Positions 8,280 through 16,132 of a stretch of 55,584 nucleotides of DNA are shown in pieces. The position numbers were made by a program, and so were the translations under genes. The notes beneath the pieces are model-generated. The model saw nothing but the letters and a program-made list of their open reading frames with translations. It was not told the origin of the DNA and searched no databases. Position 1 is the stretch's first letter; every line of letters begins with the position of its first letter. This DNA is from Dehalococcoidia bacterium (GTDB lineage: Bacteria; Chloroflexota; Dehalococcoidia; Lucifugimonadales; UBA3495): the NCBI GenBank assembly GCA_003523055.1, contig DPHC01000018.1:27853-83436 (forward strand), read 5' to 3'.

Positions 8280-9528
8280 TCATCAATCCAATTTCAAATA
8301 CAATAACATTGCCTTGCTGATCAGTTAATATTGGGCCTCGAGTCATTTCTGCCGCTTCTTTATCTACAGAGCATTCGATTATATGTGGCATTGAAGGTAA
8401 TTCATACATCACGTTAAGTAATATTTCTTCAACGTATTGGCGAAGAGAACGTGCTCCAGTCTGACTTTCGAGACATTTTTCAGCTATGACTTGTAATGCT
8501 TCAGGTGTGAAGTTTAAGTTTACATTGTCTAAACTAAAAAGGTGCTGATATTGTTTGGTTAAAGAGTTTTTAGGTTCAGTCAGGATAGTTACCAGGCTTT
8601 CTAAATCTAGTTCTTCCAAAGTGGCAATAATTGGTAATCGGCCAACTAATTCTGGAATGAATCCATAGCTTAGTACATCCTCTGTATTAATATAGTGGTT
8701 TTTAGGAGTCTCCTGCTCTTGCATTGCTAAAAATCCAAATCCGGATTTTTTTGAAACTCGTTCTTCAACAATATCACTTAATCCGTCGAAAGCTCCTCCA
8801 CAAATAAATAAAATATGTTTCGTGTCTATGGGGATAAATTCTTGCTGGGGGTGTTTTCTCCCGCCTTGTGAGGGGACATTTGCTACTGTACCCTCTATAA
8901 TTTTGAGGAGTTCTTGCTGGACACCTTCCCCTGATACATCCCTGGTAATAGATCGGTTGACCCCTTCTTTTCGTGCTATTTTGTCTAGCTCATCGATGTA
9001 GATGATTCCTTTTTGGGCTTTTTCGATATCCCAGTTTGCAGATTTAATAAGTCGGAGTAATATATTTTCTACATCTTCTCCTACGTATCCGGATTCAGTT
9101 AGTGATGTTGCGTCGCAGATGGCGAATGGCACGTTTAAAATGCGAGCTAGGGTTTCAGCTAACAGAGTTTTCCCAGAGCCGGTTGGCCCTATTAAAAGAA
9201 TATTGGACTTTTGAACTTGTATTTCATTTTCTTTGTCAGAATCCCAAAGGCGCTTAAAATGGTTGTAAACTGCTACGCTGATGTTCTTTTTAGCAAATTC
9301 TTGTCCTATAACATGTTCGTTCAATGATTCGAATATTTGCTTGGGTATTAAAGGAACTTCTAGAGTTTCTTCGTTTGTTTGAAATGATTTGTCCGTGTAT
9401 ATCAACTGATTCAATACTTTAATGCATTCGTAGCAGACCGAGGCTCTCCCTTGCCCTGCAACGATTAGGTTGGATCGTTGCTGGGTTTTCTCACAGAATG
9501 AGCATCTCTGATTTCTATTAGTAGTCAT
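8266..9528 (-). CDS. clpX: ATP-dependent Clp protease ATP-binding subunit ClpX
   Basis: AAA+ unfoldase that feeds substrates to ClpP. The 420 residues start with a C4 zinc-binding domain (CSFC and CYEC pairs), then Walker A GPTGSGKT, the pore region ESGYVGEDVENIL, Walker B IIYIDELDKI, KHPQQEFIPIDT, and sensor-2 GARSLRQYVE near the C-terminus. The loop that docks on ClpP, usually IGF, reads FGF (SGFGFLA), a conservative change. It lies 22 nt downstream of clpP in a tig-clpP-clpX operon, the classical arrangement. Confidence 0.97.
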   Translation of the reverse strand: MTTNRNQRCSFCEKTQQRSNLIVAGQGRASVCYECIKVLNQLIYTDKSFQTNEETLEVPLIPKQIFESLNEHVIGQEFAKKNISVAVYNHFKRLWDSDKENEIQVQKSNILLIGPTGSGKTLLAETLARILNVPFAICDATSLTESGYVGEDVENILLRLIKSANWDIEKAQKGIIYIDELDKIARKEGVNRSITRDVSGEGVQQELLKIIEGTVANVPSQGGRKHPQQEFIPIDTKHILFICGGAFDGLSDIVEERVSKKSGFGFLAMQEQETPKNHYINTEDVLSYGFIPELVGRLPIIATLEELDLESLVTILTEPKNSLTKQYQHLFSLDNVNLNFTPEALQVIAEKCLESQTGARSLRQYVEEILLNVMYELPSMPHIIECSVDKEAAEMTRGPILTDQQGNVIVFEIGLMKKSA

Positions 9529-9550
9529 GAACTAGTTCCAATTTGGGATG

Positions 9551-10201
9551 TTAAGCTTTTTTAGGGTTAGAGCCAAGTATTTCGTCTATGAGACCATACT
9601 CAACTGCTTGGTCTGCGGTTAAATAGTAGTCTCTATCGCTATCTTGAGCAATTTTCTCGTAAGTTTGGCCGGTTTGGTCTGACAAAATAGTTCTCAACTT
9701 ATCTTGCAGTCTGAGAATTTCTTTGGCTGCTATTTCTATGTCAGAAGCCTGTCCTTGTGCTCCTCCTAATGCCTGATGCATATGGATGGTAGAGCTTGGC
9801 AGGGAATAACGTTTGCCTTTCGCTCCTCCGCATAGAAGAACAGTTGCCATGCTTGCAGCCATTCCTAGGCATACAGTCGACACTTCAGGTTTTATCATTT
9901 GCATAGTGTCATAAATAGCTAGTCCGGCACTGATTACTCCACCGGGGCTATTGATATACATGCTGATTGGTCGTTCAGGGTCCTCTCTTTCTAAGTACAA
10001 GAGCTGGGCAACTATTAAATTGGCAACTGGATCAGCAATAGGCGTACCTAGGAAGACTATTCTTTCTTTTAATAAGAGTGAGTATATATCAAATGCTCGT
10101 TCTCCTCGGTTGCTGGTTTCAATTACCATAGGCACTATATTTTGCTCTTGTTGTTGGTCTCTGATACTTTTTTCGTATGATTCAAATGGGTTGATTAACA
10201 T
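9551..10201 (-). CDS. clpP: ATP-dependent Clp protease proteolytic subunit ClpP
   Basis: Serine peptidase of the tetradecameric Clp chamber. The catalytic triad is visible: Ser117 (GMAASMATV), His142 (IHMHQALGG) and Asp191 (DRDYYLTADQA). NSPGGVISAGLAIYDTMQ is the family signature. About 20 N-terminal residues before IVPMVIE are probably a processed propeptide. At 216 residues the length is normal. It lies between tig (22 nt upstream) and clpX (22 nt downstream), so the protease and its unfoldase are co-expressed with the chaperone. Confidence 0.97.
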   Translation of the reverse strand: MLINPFESYEKSIRDQQQEQNIVPMVIETSNRGERAFDIYSLLLKERIVFLGTPIADPVANLIVAQLLYLEREDPERPISMYINSPGGVISAGLAIYDTMQMIKPEVSTVCLGMAASMATVLLCGGAKGKRYSLPSSTIHMHQALGGAQGQASDIEIAAKEILRLQDKLRTILSDQTGQTYEKIAQDSDRDYYLTADQAVEYGLIDEILGSNPKKA

Positions 10202-10223
10202 TTTAGGCTCCTATTCATTAGTA

Positions 10224-11558
10224 TTATTCTGATTCCTTATCGTTAGTAAGTTGAGAGCTTCCTGTCGCTAGCTCCACTAATCTTTCCAATACTTTTCGAT
10301 TGAACAGTGAAGATTTGATAGAATCTCGTGTGTTTTCAGTATTTAGGAATGTCCTCATCCTCTCAATAGTTTCAGTTGAATCTCCATAAGATTTTAACAT
10401 AGTTTCGATTTCTGCTTCTACATCAGAGTCATTTACTTCTATGCCTTCGTCTGCAGAAAATTGCTTTAATACTAAGTACTTGTTGAGACGGTCGTTTGCC
10501 GCTTCTGTCAATTCCTCTGTGAATTCTTCAGGCGACTTACCAATATAAGTAAGATACGTTTCAATATCGACTTGTTGATTAGAAAGAGCTTGCTCACGTT
10601 CTCTTCTTAATGAGTCTAATTCTCTTTCGTATAATAAGGCGGATGCCTCTATGTCAGTGATTTCTACTAATGCATTCAGGCAATCTTCTTGGAGTTTTGC
10701 TGTTGCTTGAGCTTCGGCCTCTGTATTTAATTGTTCTTCTATGTTGGCCTTGAATGCTGCTAAATCGTCAAACCCTTCACCAACTCCTTTGGCGAATTCA
10801 TCGTCTATTTCCGGTAGCATTTTCTCTTTGATAGATAATATAGTTACTTGAAAACTGCAAAGCTTATTGGCGAATTCTGTTCTTGGATAGTCTTCAGGGA
10901 TTGTGATATCAAAGGTCAGTTCCGAATTTTCAAATTGGTCTATTAGATTTGGTGAAAATCCAGGGAACGGTAATACAGAGGTTTCTTGTGGGATAAAATC
11001 AATTTCTTTATCGTCTATCACTGTCTCCCCATCTATCACACCTTGAACATTGATATTTAACATATCTCCATAAATGACGCTTCTAGTGACCGGCTCCCAG
11101 TTTGCCTGTTCGTTGCGGACTCTTTCGAGTACTTCTTCGACTTGCTCTGCAGAAATACTAGCGATTTCTTTTTCTATATTAATATTCGAAGCGCTTCCTA
11201 ATTTTATAGTGGGTTCTAGTGGTATCGTGGCTTTGTATTGAGTAGGTTCCATGGCAATTAATTCTATATGAGGTTCAGCGAATGCAGATATTTCATTCTC
11301 TTTAAGGGCTTGATCTAGAGATTCTGGGACCATGAAATCTATAGCCTCATTTACCAAACCAATTCTTCCTACCATGGATTCAACAATGCTTTTTGGAGCT
11401 TTGCCGGGTCGGAATCCAGGCACTTTTAGGCGTCCTACAAGTCGTTTGTAGGACCGGTCCAAGAATGGATTTTCGTCTTCAGGTGACAAAGTAACGGTTA
11501 TTGTGATTTCACTTGCTTGTTCGTTTTCTTTTTTAATATCCAATGAGCTCTCCGTCAT
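10224..11558 (-). CDS. tig: Trigger factor (ribosome-associated chaperone)
   Basis: Binds nascent chains at the ribosome exit tunnel. The 444-residue protein has the N-terminal ribosome-binding signature GFRPGKAPKSI (~residues 54-64), a middle PPIase-like domain (YGDMLNINVQGVIDGE onward), and the long helical C-terminal arms with EFTEELTEAANDRLNKYLVLKQ. A strongly acidic composition is normal. It is the first gene of the tig-clpP-clpX operon, with an extended -10 promoter about 50 nt upstream of its ATG. Confidence 0.95.
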   Translation of the reverse strand: MTESSLDIKKENEQASEITITVTLSPEDENPFLDRSYKRLVGRLKVPGFRPGKAPKSIVESMVGRIGLVNEAIDFMVPESLDQALKENEISAFAEPHIELIAMEPTQYKATIPLEPTIKLGSASNINIEKEIASISAEQVEEVLERVRNEQANWEPVTRSVIYGDMLNINVQGVIDGETVIDDKEIDFIPQETSVLPFPGFSPNLIDQFENSELTFDITIPEDYPRTEFANKLCSFQVTILSIKEKMLPEIDDEFAKGVGEGFDDLAAFKANIEEQLNTEAEAQATAKLQEDCLNALVEITDIEASALLYERELDSLRREREQALSNQQVDIETYLTYIGKSPEEFTEELTEAANDRLNKYLVLKQFSADEGIEVNDSDVEAEIETMLKSYGDSTETIERMRTFLNTENTRDSIKSSLFNRKVLERLVELATGSSQLTNDKESE

Positions 11559-11606
11559 AAAAGTAGGTTTTTTTGTTCTTAATCAGGTTCCCTTATTCGG
11601 TTAGCG

Positions 11607-11615
11607 AGTATAGCA
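11607..11615 (-). promoter_or_regulatory. Extended -10 promoter for tig-clpP-clpX
   Basis: On the minus strand TGCTATACT combines a TG extension with a 5/6 -10 hexamer (TATACT at 11607-11612). The predicted start is near 11600, giving a ~42-nt leader. The -35 region is weak (TTTAAG), as often seen with extended -10 promoters. Confidence 0.55.
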
Positions 11616-11758
11616 TATTACACGTATATCTTAAAGAATTTGTTCTATGAAAATGTCTTTTATGCTTACAAGGTATTCTAAAACAGTAAAAAACATCAGA
11701 GTTTTAAAAAAAACTAAGAAAATTCTTAAAATCTGACCAAAATTGGGTGTTTTATAAA

Positions 11759-11787
11759 TTGACCTGCGTCGTTGTACTTGATAGCCT
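11759..11787 (+). promoter_or_regulatory. Putative promoter upstream of the rsmH leader
   Basis: TTGACC (11759-11764, 5/6) is followed after 17 bp by TAGCCT (11782-11787, 3/6) with a TG extension at 11779-11780. The start would be near 11794, about 50 nt before a strong terminator. The -10 is poor, so confidence is limited. Confidence 0.4.
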
Positions 11788-11793
11788 ATGTGT

Positions 11794-11878
11794 GTAGGGT
11801 GTTGTGTGGGGTGGTGTAATTATCTTTATATCATCATTGAATTCGGTCTGTAGGATTTCCTACAGGCCGATTTTTTTT
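11794..11878 (+). ncRNA. Candidate small RNA or attenuated leader of rsmH-ftsA-ftsZ
   Basis: There is no plus-strand gene between the divergent tig start and rsmH, yet a textbook terminator ends at 11878. A promoter-like element lies ~65 nt upstream of it. The ~85-nt segment begins GU-rich (11788-11818) and contains TGTAGG at 11793-11798. That copy is identical to part of the terminator's 5' arm and able to pair with its 3' arm. I matched it to no known RNA family. It is either a free-standing sRNA or a transcription attenuator of the division operon. Confidence 0.4.
11843..11878 (+). terminator. Strong intrinsic terminator upstream of rsmH
   Basis: A 12-bp stem (11843-11854 with 11859-11870, one G-U pair) closes an ATTT tetraloop and is followed by eight T (11871-11878). 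It lies 67 nt upstream of the rsmH start on the same strand, with no gene before it to terminate. Confidence 0.85.
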
Positions 11879-11945
11879 AACCTAATTATTTCTGATAATG
11901 CCTTTTACATTTTGGATGAAAACAGATGGCCCTGTGGAGAATTAG

Positions 11946-12908
11946 GTGAATAAGCCAGACATACTACATGTCCCAGTGATGATTAAAGAGGCTATGGATT
12001 CTTTAAATTTATTTTCCGGTGGTACGTGGATTGACTGTACGGTTGGAGACGGAGGACATTCAAAACAAATTTTGCAAAACACAGCGCCTGACGGTTTTTT
12101 GATAGGGTTTGACAGAGACGGTAATGCTTTAGATATTGCAGAGCAGAGACTAAAGGATTATAGGGGGAGATTTAAATTGATTCAGGATTCTTATGCGAAT
12201 ATCAACCGGCAAGTCAGTGAGCTGTCAACCGGAAAAATTGATGGAATATTGTTCGACTTAGGATTTTCTTCTAGGCAAATTGAAGGATTAGGATACGGTT
12301 TTAGTTTTATGAATGCCGAAAAACTAGATATGAGATTTGATCAATCTAAAGGTGTGTCTGCCCTTGATATTGTGAATGAATATGCGGTTGATGAGCTAAC
12401 TCGTGTGATTAAAGATTATGGAGAAGAGCGAGCTGCGAAGCGAATAGCTCAAGGGATTATAGATGCTAGGCCTTTGTATACAACTAAGGATCTGGCCGAC
12501 GTAGTTAAGAAATGCGTCTACTCAAAAGGCTTGAGCCGCCATCCAGCTACTAAAACATTTCAAGCCTTGAGGATAGAAGTTAATGATGAATTGGGTAATT
12601 TGGAAGATGGGCTCCAGAAAAGTGTATTTTTAATGCGACCTCGAGCCCGAATATCTTTAATTACCTACCATAGCCTTGAAGATAAAATCGTTAAATCATT
12701 TTTTAAAAACCGCGCTGAATTTTGTCATTGCCCCAAAGAATTACCAATATGTGTTTGTGAAGATAACACTGACTTAAAAATAGTAAATAAAAAAGTAATT
12801 AAACCAAGTAAAGAAGAAATAATGATGAATAGGCGTAGTAGAAGTGCAAAAATGAGAATAGCTGAGAAAAAGAATCCAAATCATGAAGGAGGTTACAGTG
12901 AAAGATAA
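11946..12908 (+). CDS. rsmH: 16S rRNA (cytosine-1402-N4)-methyltransferase
   Basis: SAM-dependent methylation of 16S rRNA C1402 (the former MraW). The 320 residues carry HVPVMIKEAM at the N-terminus, the SAM site WIDCTVGDGGHSKQIL, ILFDLGFSSRQ, LDMRFD, HPATKTFQALRIEVNDEL and LITYHSLEDKIVKSFF. The start is GTG at 11946, 6 nt after GGAG. In most bacteria rsmH opens the murein/division (dcw) cluster. Here ftsA follows directly with an 11-nt overlap and no murein gene intervenes. Confidence 0.96.
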   Translation: MNKPDILHVPVMIKEAMDSLNLFSGGTWIDCTVGDGGHSKQILQNTAPDGFLIGFDRDGNALDIAEQRLKDYRGRFKLIQDSYANINRQVSELSTGKIDGILFDLGFSSRQIEGLGYGFSFMNAEKLDMRFDQSKGVSALDIVNEYAVDELTRVIKDYGEERAAKRIAQGIIDARPLYTTKDLADVVKKCVYSKGLSRHPATKTFQALRIEVNDELGNLEDGLQKSVFLMRPRARISLITYHSLEDKIVKSFFKNRAEFCHCPKELPICVCEDNTDLKIVNKKVIKPSKEEIMMNRRSRSAKMRIAEKKNPNHEGGYSER

Positions 12909-14124
12909 ATTTTATACTGCTATTGATATTGGCTCTGGTAATACCATAGCTATTATTGGGCGAGTAGGCTCAGAAGGTGAGTTAAAAATTATTGGAGTTG
13001 GAGGCACAGTAACTAGAGGCCTGAACAAAGGACTGGTAGATGATGTTGCTGAATTAAAAGAGACTGTTAGGTTAGCTTTGGAAAGCGCCCAACAATATAC
13101 TGGTAGAACAGTGTTAGACGGTGCTTATGTGGGTGTTACAGGGCAATGTGTTTCGTCAATGAACGTTATGAACTTAGCGTTACAGAGCTCTGAATCCGAA
13201 ATAATGACAGCAGCAAGAATCAAAAACATGGTCGAGTCGAGTTACCCGGCGGAAGACCAAGATAATGAAATTCTTCATGTTATACCAATCGGATTTACTT
13301 TAGACAGTTACAATCGCACTAGAAACCCCTTGGGCTTGCACGCAAAAACAGTTGAAGTGGAATCTCACGTTGTAAAAATGGAATCGGTGGCACTAAAAAA
13401 CCTATTGAAATCTGTGTTTGCTAATAAAATGAATGTTAACGGTGCAGTGTTTCAGGGGTTAGCAGCTTCCGAGGCTGTTATAACAGGTGATGAACGTGAA
13501 ATGGGATGTGTTTTATTAGACATTGGTGATTCCACGACAGATATAGTGATTTTTAAAGAAGGCAGCCCTTGGTATTCAACAGTGATTCCAATAGGCAGTC
13601 AGATGATTACTAGAGACTTAGCAGCTGTTTTGAATATACCCTTTAGCGTTGCTGAAGAAATAAAGATAAAACATGGGCATTGCATGCCTTCTATGGTCAA
13701 TGCTACAGAGGAAATTATTGTCCCCGGATTTCAGGGAGCTAATAAGAAAGTAGTATTGACTAGAGATGTGGCAGTGCCGATTCATTCTAGGATGACAGAA
13801 TGGTTGCGATTGGTTACTCAAGGGGTTGCTTCTTCGGGCCTACGAGCTATGCCTAATGGAGGACTTATTGTCACGGGTGGTGGATCCAATTTACCGGGAT
13901 TAGAAGCACTAATAAAGGATAATTTAGAAATTCCTGTTAGATTAGCATTTCCTCATGGAATAAAAGGATTGCCAACTCAATTACAGAAACCAGAATATTC
14001 TGTAGCAGTTGGATTATTGCTATGGGCAGTGAAGCATCAAGGCCAGAAACAAAATTACTCTCAAGATAATATATTTTCTCAGATAAAGAATATATTATCT
14101 GGAAAAGAGAGAATGGCTGTGTAA
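12898..14124 (+). CDS. ftsA: Cell division protein FtsA
   Basis: Actin-like ATPase that tethers FtsZ filaments to the membrane. Phosphate-binding signatures are YTAIDIGSGNTIAII near the start and VLLDIGDSTTDIVIF mid-protein. GGLIVTGGGSNLPGLEAL is the adenosine motif. I place the start at GTG 12898 because a full AAGGAGG site (12886-12892) lies 5 nt before it. An upstream in-frame ATG at 12883 would overlap that site. This gives 408 residues. The C-terminus (SQIKNILSGKERM) could form the membrane-targeting helix. It overlaps rsmH by 11 nt; ftsZ follows after 89 nt. Confidence 0.93.
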   Translation: MKDKFYTAIDIGSGNTIAIIGRVGSEGELKIIGVGGTVTRGLNKGLVDDVAELKETVRLALESAQQYTGRTVLDGAYVGVTGQCVSSMNVMNLALQSSESEIMTAARIKNMVESSYPAEDQDNEILHVIPIGFTLDSYNRTRNPLGLHAKTVEVESHVVKMESVALKNLLKSVFANKMNVNGAVFQGLAASEAVITGDEREMGCVLLDIGDSTTDIVIFKEGSPWYSTVIPIGSQMITRDLAAVLNIPFSVAEEIKIKHGHCMPSMVNATEEIIVPGFQGANKKVVLTRDVAVPIHSRMTEWLRLVTQGVASSGLRAMPNGGLIVTGGGSNLPGLEALIKDNLEIPVRLAFPHGIKGLPTQLQKPEYSVAVGLLLWAVKHQGQKQNYSQDNIFSQIKNILSGKERMAV

Positions 14125-14213
14125 CAAATTACGAGTAAAGTGACAGGAAGCTATTTAAAAATTTGTAAAGAAATAGATAATTAAAATAATTGTTGTGAAT
14201 TTGGGAGGTAAAA

Positions 14214-15356
14214 ATGGCAGATAATAGTGTGGCATGGGAATCAACAGGAGACAATGTAGAATTACGACCAGAACCTATACGAGACGTAGCTAAAATAAAA
14301 GTAATTGGGATCGGCGGAGGTGGCAGTAACGCCGTTAGCCGGATGTTCAAAGAAAAACTTGAATGCGTTGAATATTACGCCTTGAACACAGACGCTCAAC
14401 ATCTGTTTAGATGCGATGTTGCTCATAGGATTTCATTAGGTGGAGAAGTTACGCGAGGACTTGGAGCAGGGGCTCAACCTGATATAGGACGCCAGGCAGC
14501 AGAAGAAAGTAGAGGAGACATAGAAGCAGCAGTTAAGGGTGCCGATATGGTATTTTTAGCAGTTGGAATGGGCGGTGGAACCGGCACAGGAGCCGCTCCA
14601 GTAGTTGCAGAGATAGCCAAATTAGCAGGAGCTCTTACTATAGCCGTTGTTAGTAAACCATTTTCATTTGAGTCTCAAGCTAGGAGAAAAAATGCAGATG
14701 AAGGTATTGAACGACTTCGGGAACACGTTGATACATTGATAACTATACCCAACGACCGTTTACTTGAATTAAATGACGCGAAGGATGAGGCATTCACCTG
14801 GGAAGAAGCACTAAAAACTGCTGATTCAGTTTTGCACCAAGGAATTCAAGCGATTGCTGAAGTTGTAACAGTTCCAGGAGAAATAAATGTAGACTTCGCA
14901 GATATTAGAACAATATTAGCTAATGCTGGTCCAGCATGGCTCGCTATTGGAAGAGGAAAAGGAGAACACAGGGCAGCTGATGCAGCGAAGCAAGCCACCC
15001 AAAGTCCATTGCTAGATATAGCTATGGATGGTGCAAGGAGAATATTATTCGTAATCACTGGTGGTAATACTCTGACTCTCAGAGAAGTCCAGGAAGCCGC
15101 CAATGTGATACAAGGGATGGCGGATCCTGAGGCGAACATTATATTTGGAACCAGCCGAGATTCCAAACTGGATGATGAAGTTAAAATAACCATGGTTGCC
15201 GCTTCATTCCCTGTCTTCAATGATAATTATAAGCAGAGAGAAGAAGACTTCCAAAGATTACTTGAAGAGACAGTTACCCAGACAGAAGAAGAGTTAGACG
15301 TACCTAGCTTTTTGAGAAAACAAAGTACTAGCAGTAGATGGGGAATATTTAAATAA
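14214..15356 (+). CDS. ftsZ: Cell division protein FtsZ
   Basis: Tubulin-like GTPase that forms the division ring. The 380 residues contain the T1 loop IGGGGSNAV, the GTP signature GMGGGTGTGAAPV (T4) and the catalytic T7 loop NVDFADIRTI. The C-terminal peptide (ELDVPSFLRKQ) matches the conserved tail that binds FtsA. The ATG is preceded by GGGAGG at 5-nt spacing. Its N-terminal extension of ~20 residues is unremarkable. A terminator follows at 15390. Confidence 0.97.
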   Translation: MADNSVAWESTGDNVELRPEPIRDVAKIKVIGIGGGGSNAVSRMFKEKLECVEYYALNTDAQHLFRCDVAHRISLGGEVTRGLGAGAQPDIGRQAAEESRGDIEAAVKGADMVFLAVGMGGGTGTGAAPVVAEIAKLAGALTIAVVSKPFSFESQARRKNADEGIERLREHVDTLITIPNDRLLELNDAKDEAFTWEEALKTADSVLHQGIQAIAEVVTVPGEINVDFADIRTILANAGPAWLAIGRGKGEHRAADAAKQATQSPLLDIAMDGARRILFVITGGNTLTLREVQEAANVIQGMADPEANIIFGTSRDSKLDDEVKITMVAASFPVFNDNYKQREEDFQRLLEETVTQTEEELDVPSFLRKQSTSSRWGIFK

Positions 15357-15389
15357 AACAGTAATGAGCCCTATTCACACAATTTAATT

Positions 15390-15425
15390 ACATGGTCAGT
15401 CTTCTTCCGGCTGGCCATGTTTTTT
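15390..15425 (+). terminator. Intrinsic terminator after ftsZ
   Basis: ACATGGTCAG (15390-15399) pairs with CTGGCCATGT (15411-15420, one G-U) around an 11-nt loop, followed by a run of T to 15425. It separates the division operon from nrdR. Confidence 0.8.
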
Positions 15426-15520
15426 AAGTTAACGGCAAAGTAAAGAAACAAGATAATTGAGTTATTGCATCAGAGTTGATGGTTTTCTAAGAAATGTGAA
15501 ACAGCTGAGATAGGTGAGAT

Positions 15521-15967
15521 ATGAATTGCCCGTACTGTAAAAATGACGACTTAAAGGTAATTGATTCCAGATCCGATACGAATTCAGTTCGTAGGCGCCG
15601 TGAATGCACAGCATGTGCTAAACGATTTACCACTTATGAAAGAATAGAAAATTATCATTTGATGGTTTCCAAACAAGATGGTAGGAGAGAAGATTTTAAT
15701 AGATCTAAACTCATTAACGGATTGACCAAAGCCTGTGCAAAACGACCAATTTCAATGGCAGATATTGAACGAATAGTAAATGAAATAGAAAATGAATTTA
15801 CAAAGACAGCTACTATCGAAATCAGCTCCACAAAACTGGGAGAAGTGGTTATGGCTAAATTGAAAGAACTCGATAGAGTGGCCTATATCAGGTGGGCTAG
15901 CGTGTATAGGGATTTCCAAGACGTAGAAAGTTTTCAAGAAGTAGTTTCAGATCTACTGCAATCATAA
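15521..15967 (+). CDS. nrdR: Transcriptional repressor NrdR
   Basis: ATP/dATP-sensing repressor of ribonucleotide reductase genes. The 148 residues have the N-terminal zinc ribbon (CPYC at 3-6, CTAC further on), the basic stretch SVRRRRECTACAKRFTTYER and an ATP-cone domain from ~residue 46 (KQDGRREDFNRSKLINGL). It lies directly upstream of nrdJ. Two NrdR-box-like sites exactly 31 bp apart lie in the 165-nt gap, so it very likely represses nrdJ. Confidence 0.96.
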   Translation: MNCPYCKNDDLKVIDSRSDTNSVRRRRECTACAKRFTTYERIENYHLMVSKQDGRREDFNRSKLINGLTKACAKRPISMADIERIVNEIENEFTKTATIEISSTKLGEVVMAKLKELDRVAYIRWASVYRDFQDVESFQEVVSDLLQS

Positions 15968-16018
15968 AATATTCTTTGATAAATCTATTAATTGATGAAT
16001 TTTGGGCTATAAAAGTGC

Positions 16019-16048
16019 TTGACTTTACCTAGACAGAATATTTAAAAT
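16019..16048 (+). promoter_or_regulatory. Promoter of nrdJ
   Basis: TTGACT (16019-16024, 5/6) and TAAAAT (16043-16048, 5/6) are separated by 18 bp. The predicted start at ~16055 falls inside the first NrdR-box-like site, consistent with repression by occlusion. Confidence 0.65.
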
Positions 16049-16052
16049 AAAA

Positions 16053-16068
16053 ACACTAAATATGGTAT
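16053..16068 (+). promoter_or_regulatory. NrdR box 1 (putative)
   Basis: ACACTAAATATGGTAT resembles the 16-bp NrdR-box consensus (ACAC, AT-rich centre, GT near the end). It overlaps the predicted nrdJ transcription start. Confidence 0.65.
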
Positions 16069-16083
16069 TATAGTGTACATTAA

Positions 16084-16099
16084 ACACAACATCTAGTAT
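16084..16099 (+). promoter_or_regulatory. NrdR box 2 (putative)
   Basis: ACACAACATCTAGTAT starts 31 bp after box 1. That spacing of three helical turns is the known arrangement of paired NrdR boxes. It lies ~34 nt before the nrdJ ATG. Confidence 0.6.
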
Positions 16100-16132
16100 C
16101 ATTCTTAAGAATTTATTTATAAAGGTTAATAT

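Noticed and set aside
12883..12897. ATG 12883 as the ftsA start.
   Set aside because: The AAGGAGG site lies downstream of it and is ideally spaced for GTG 12898.
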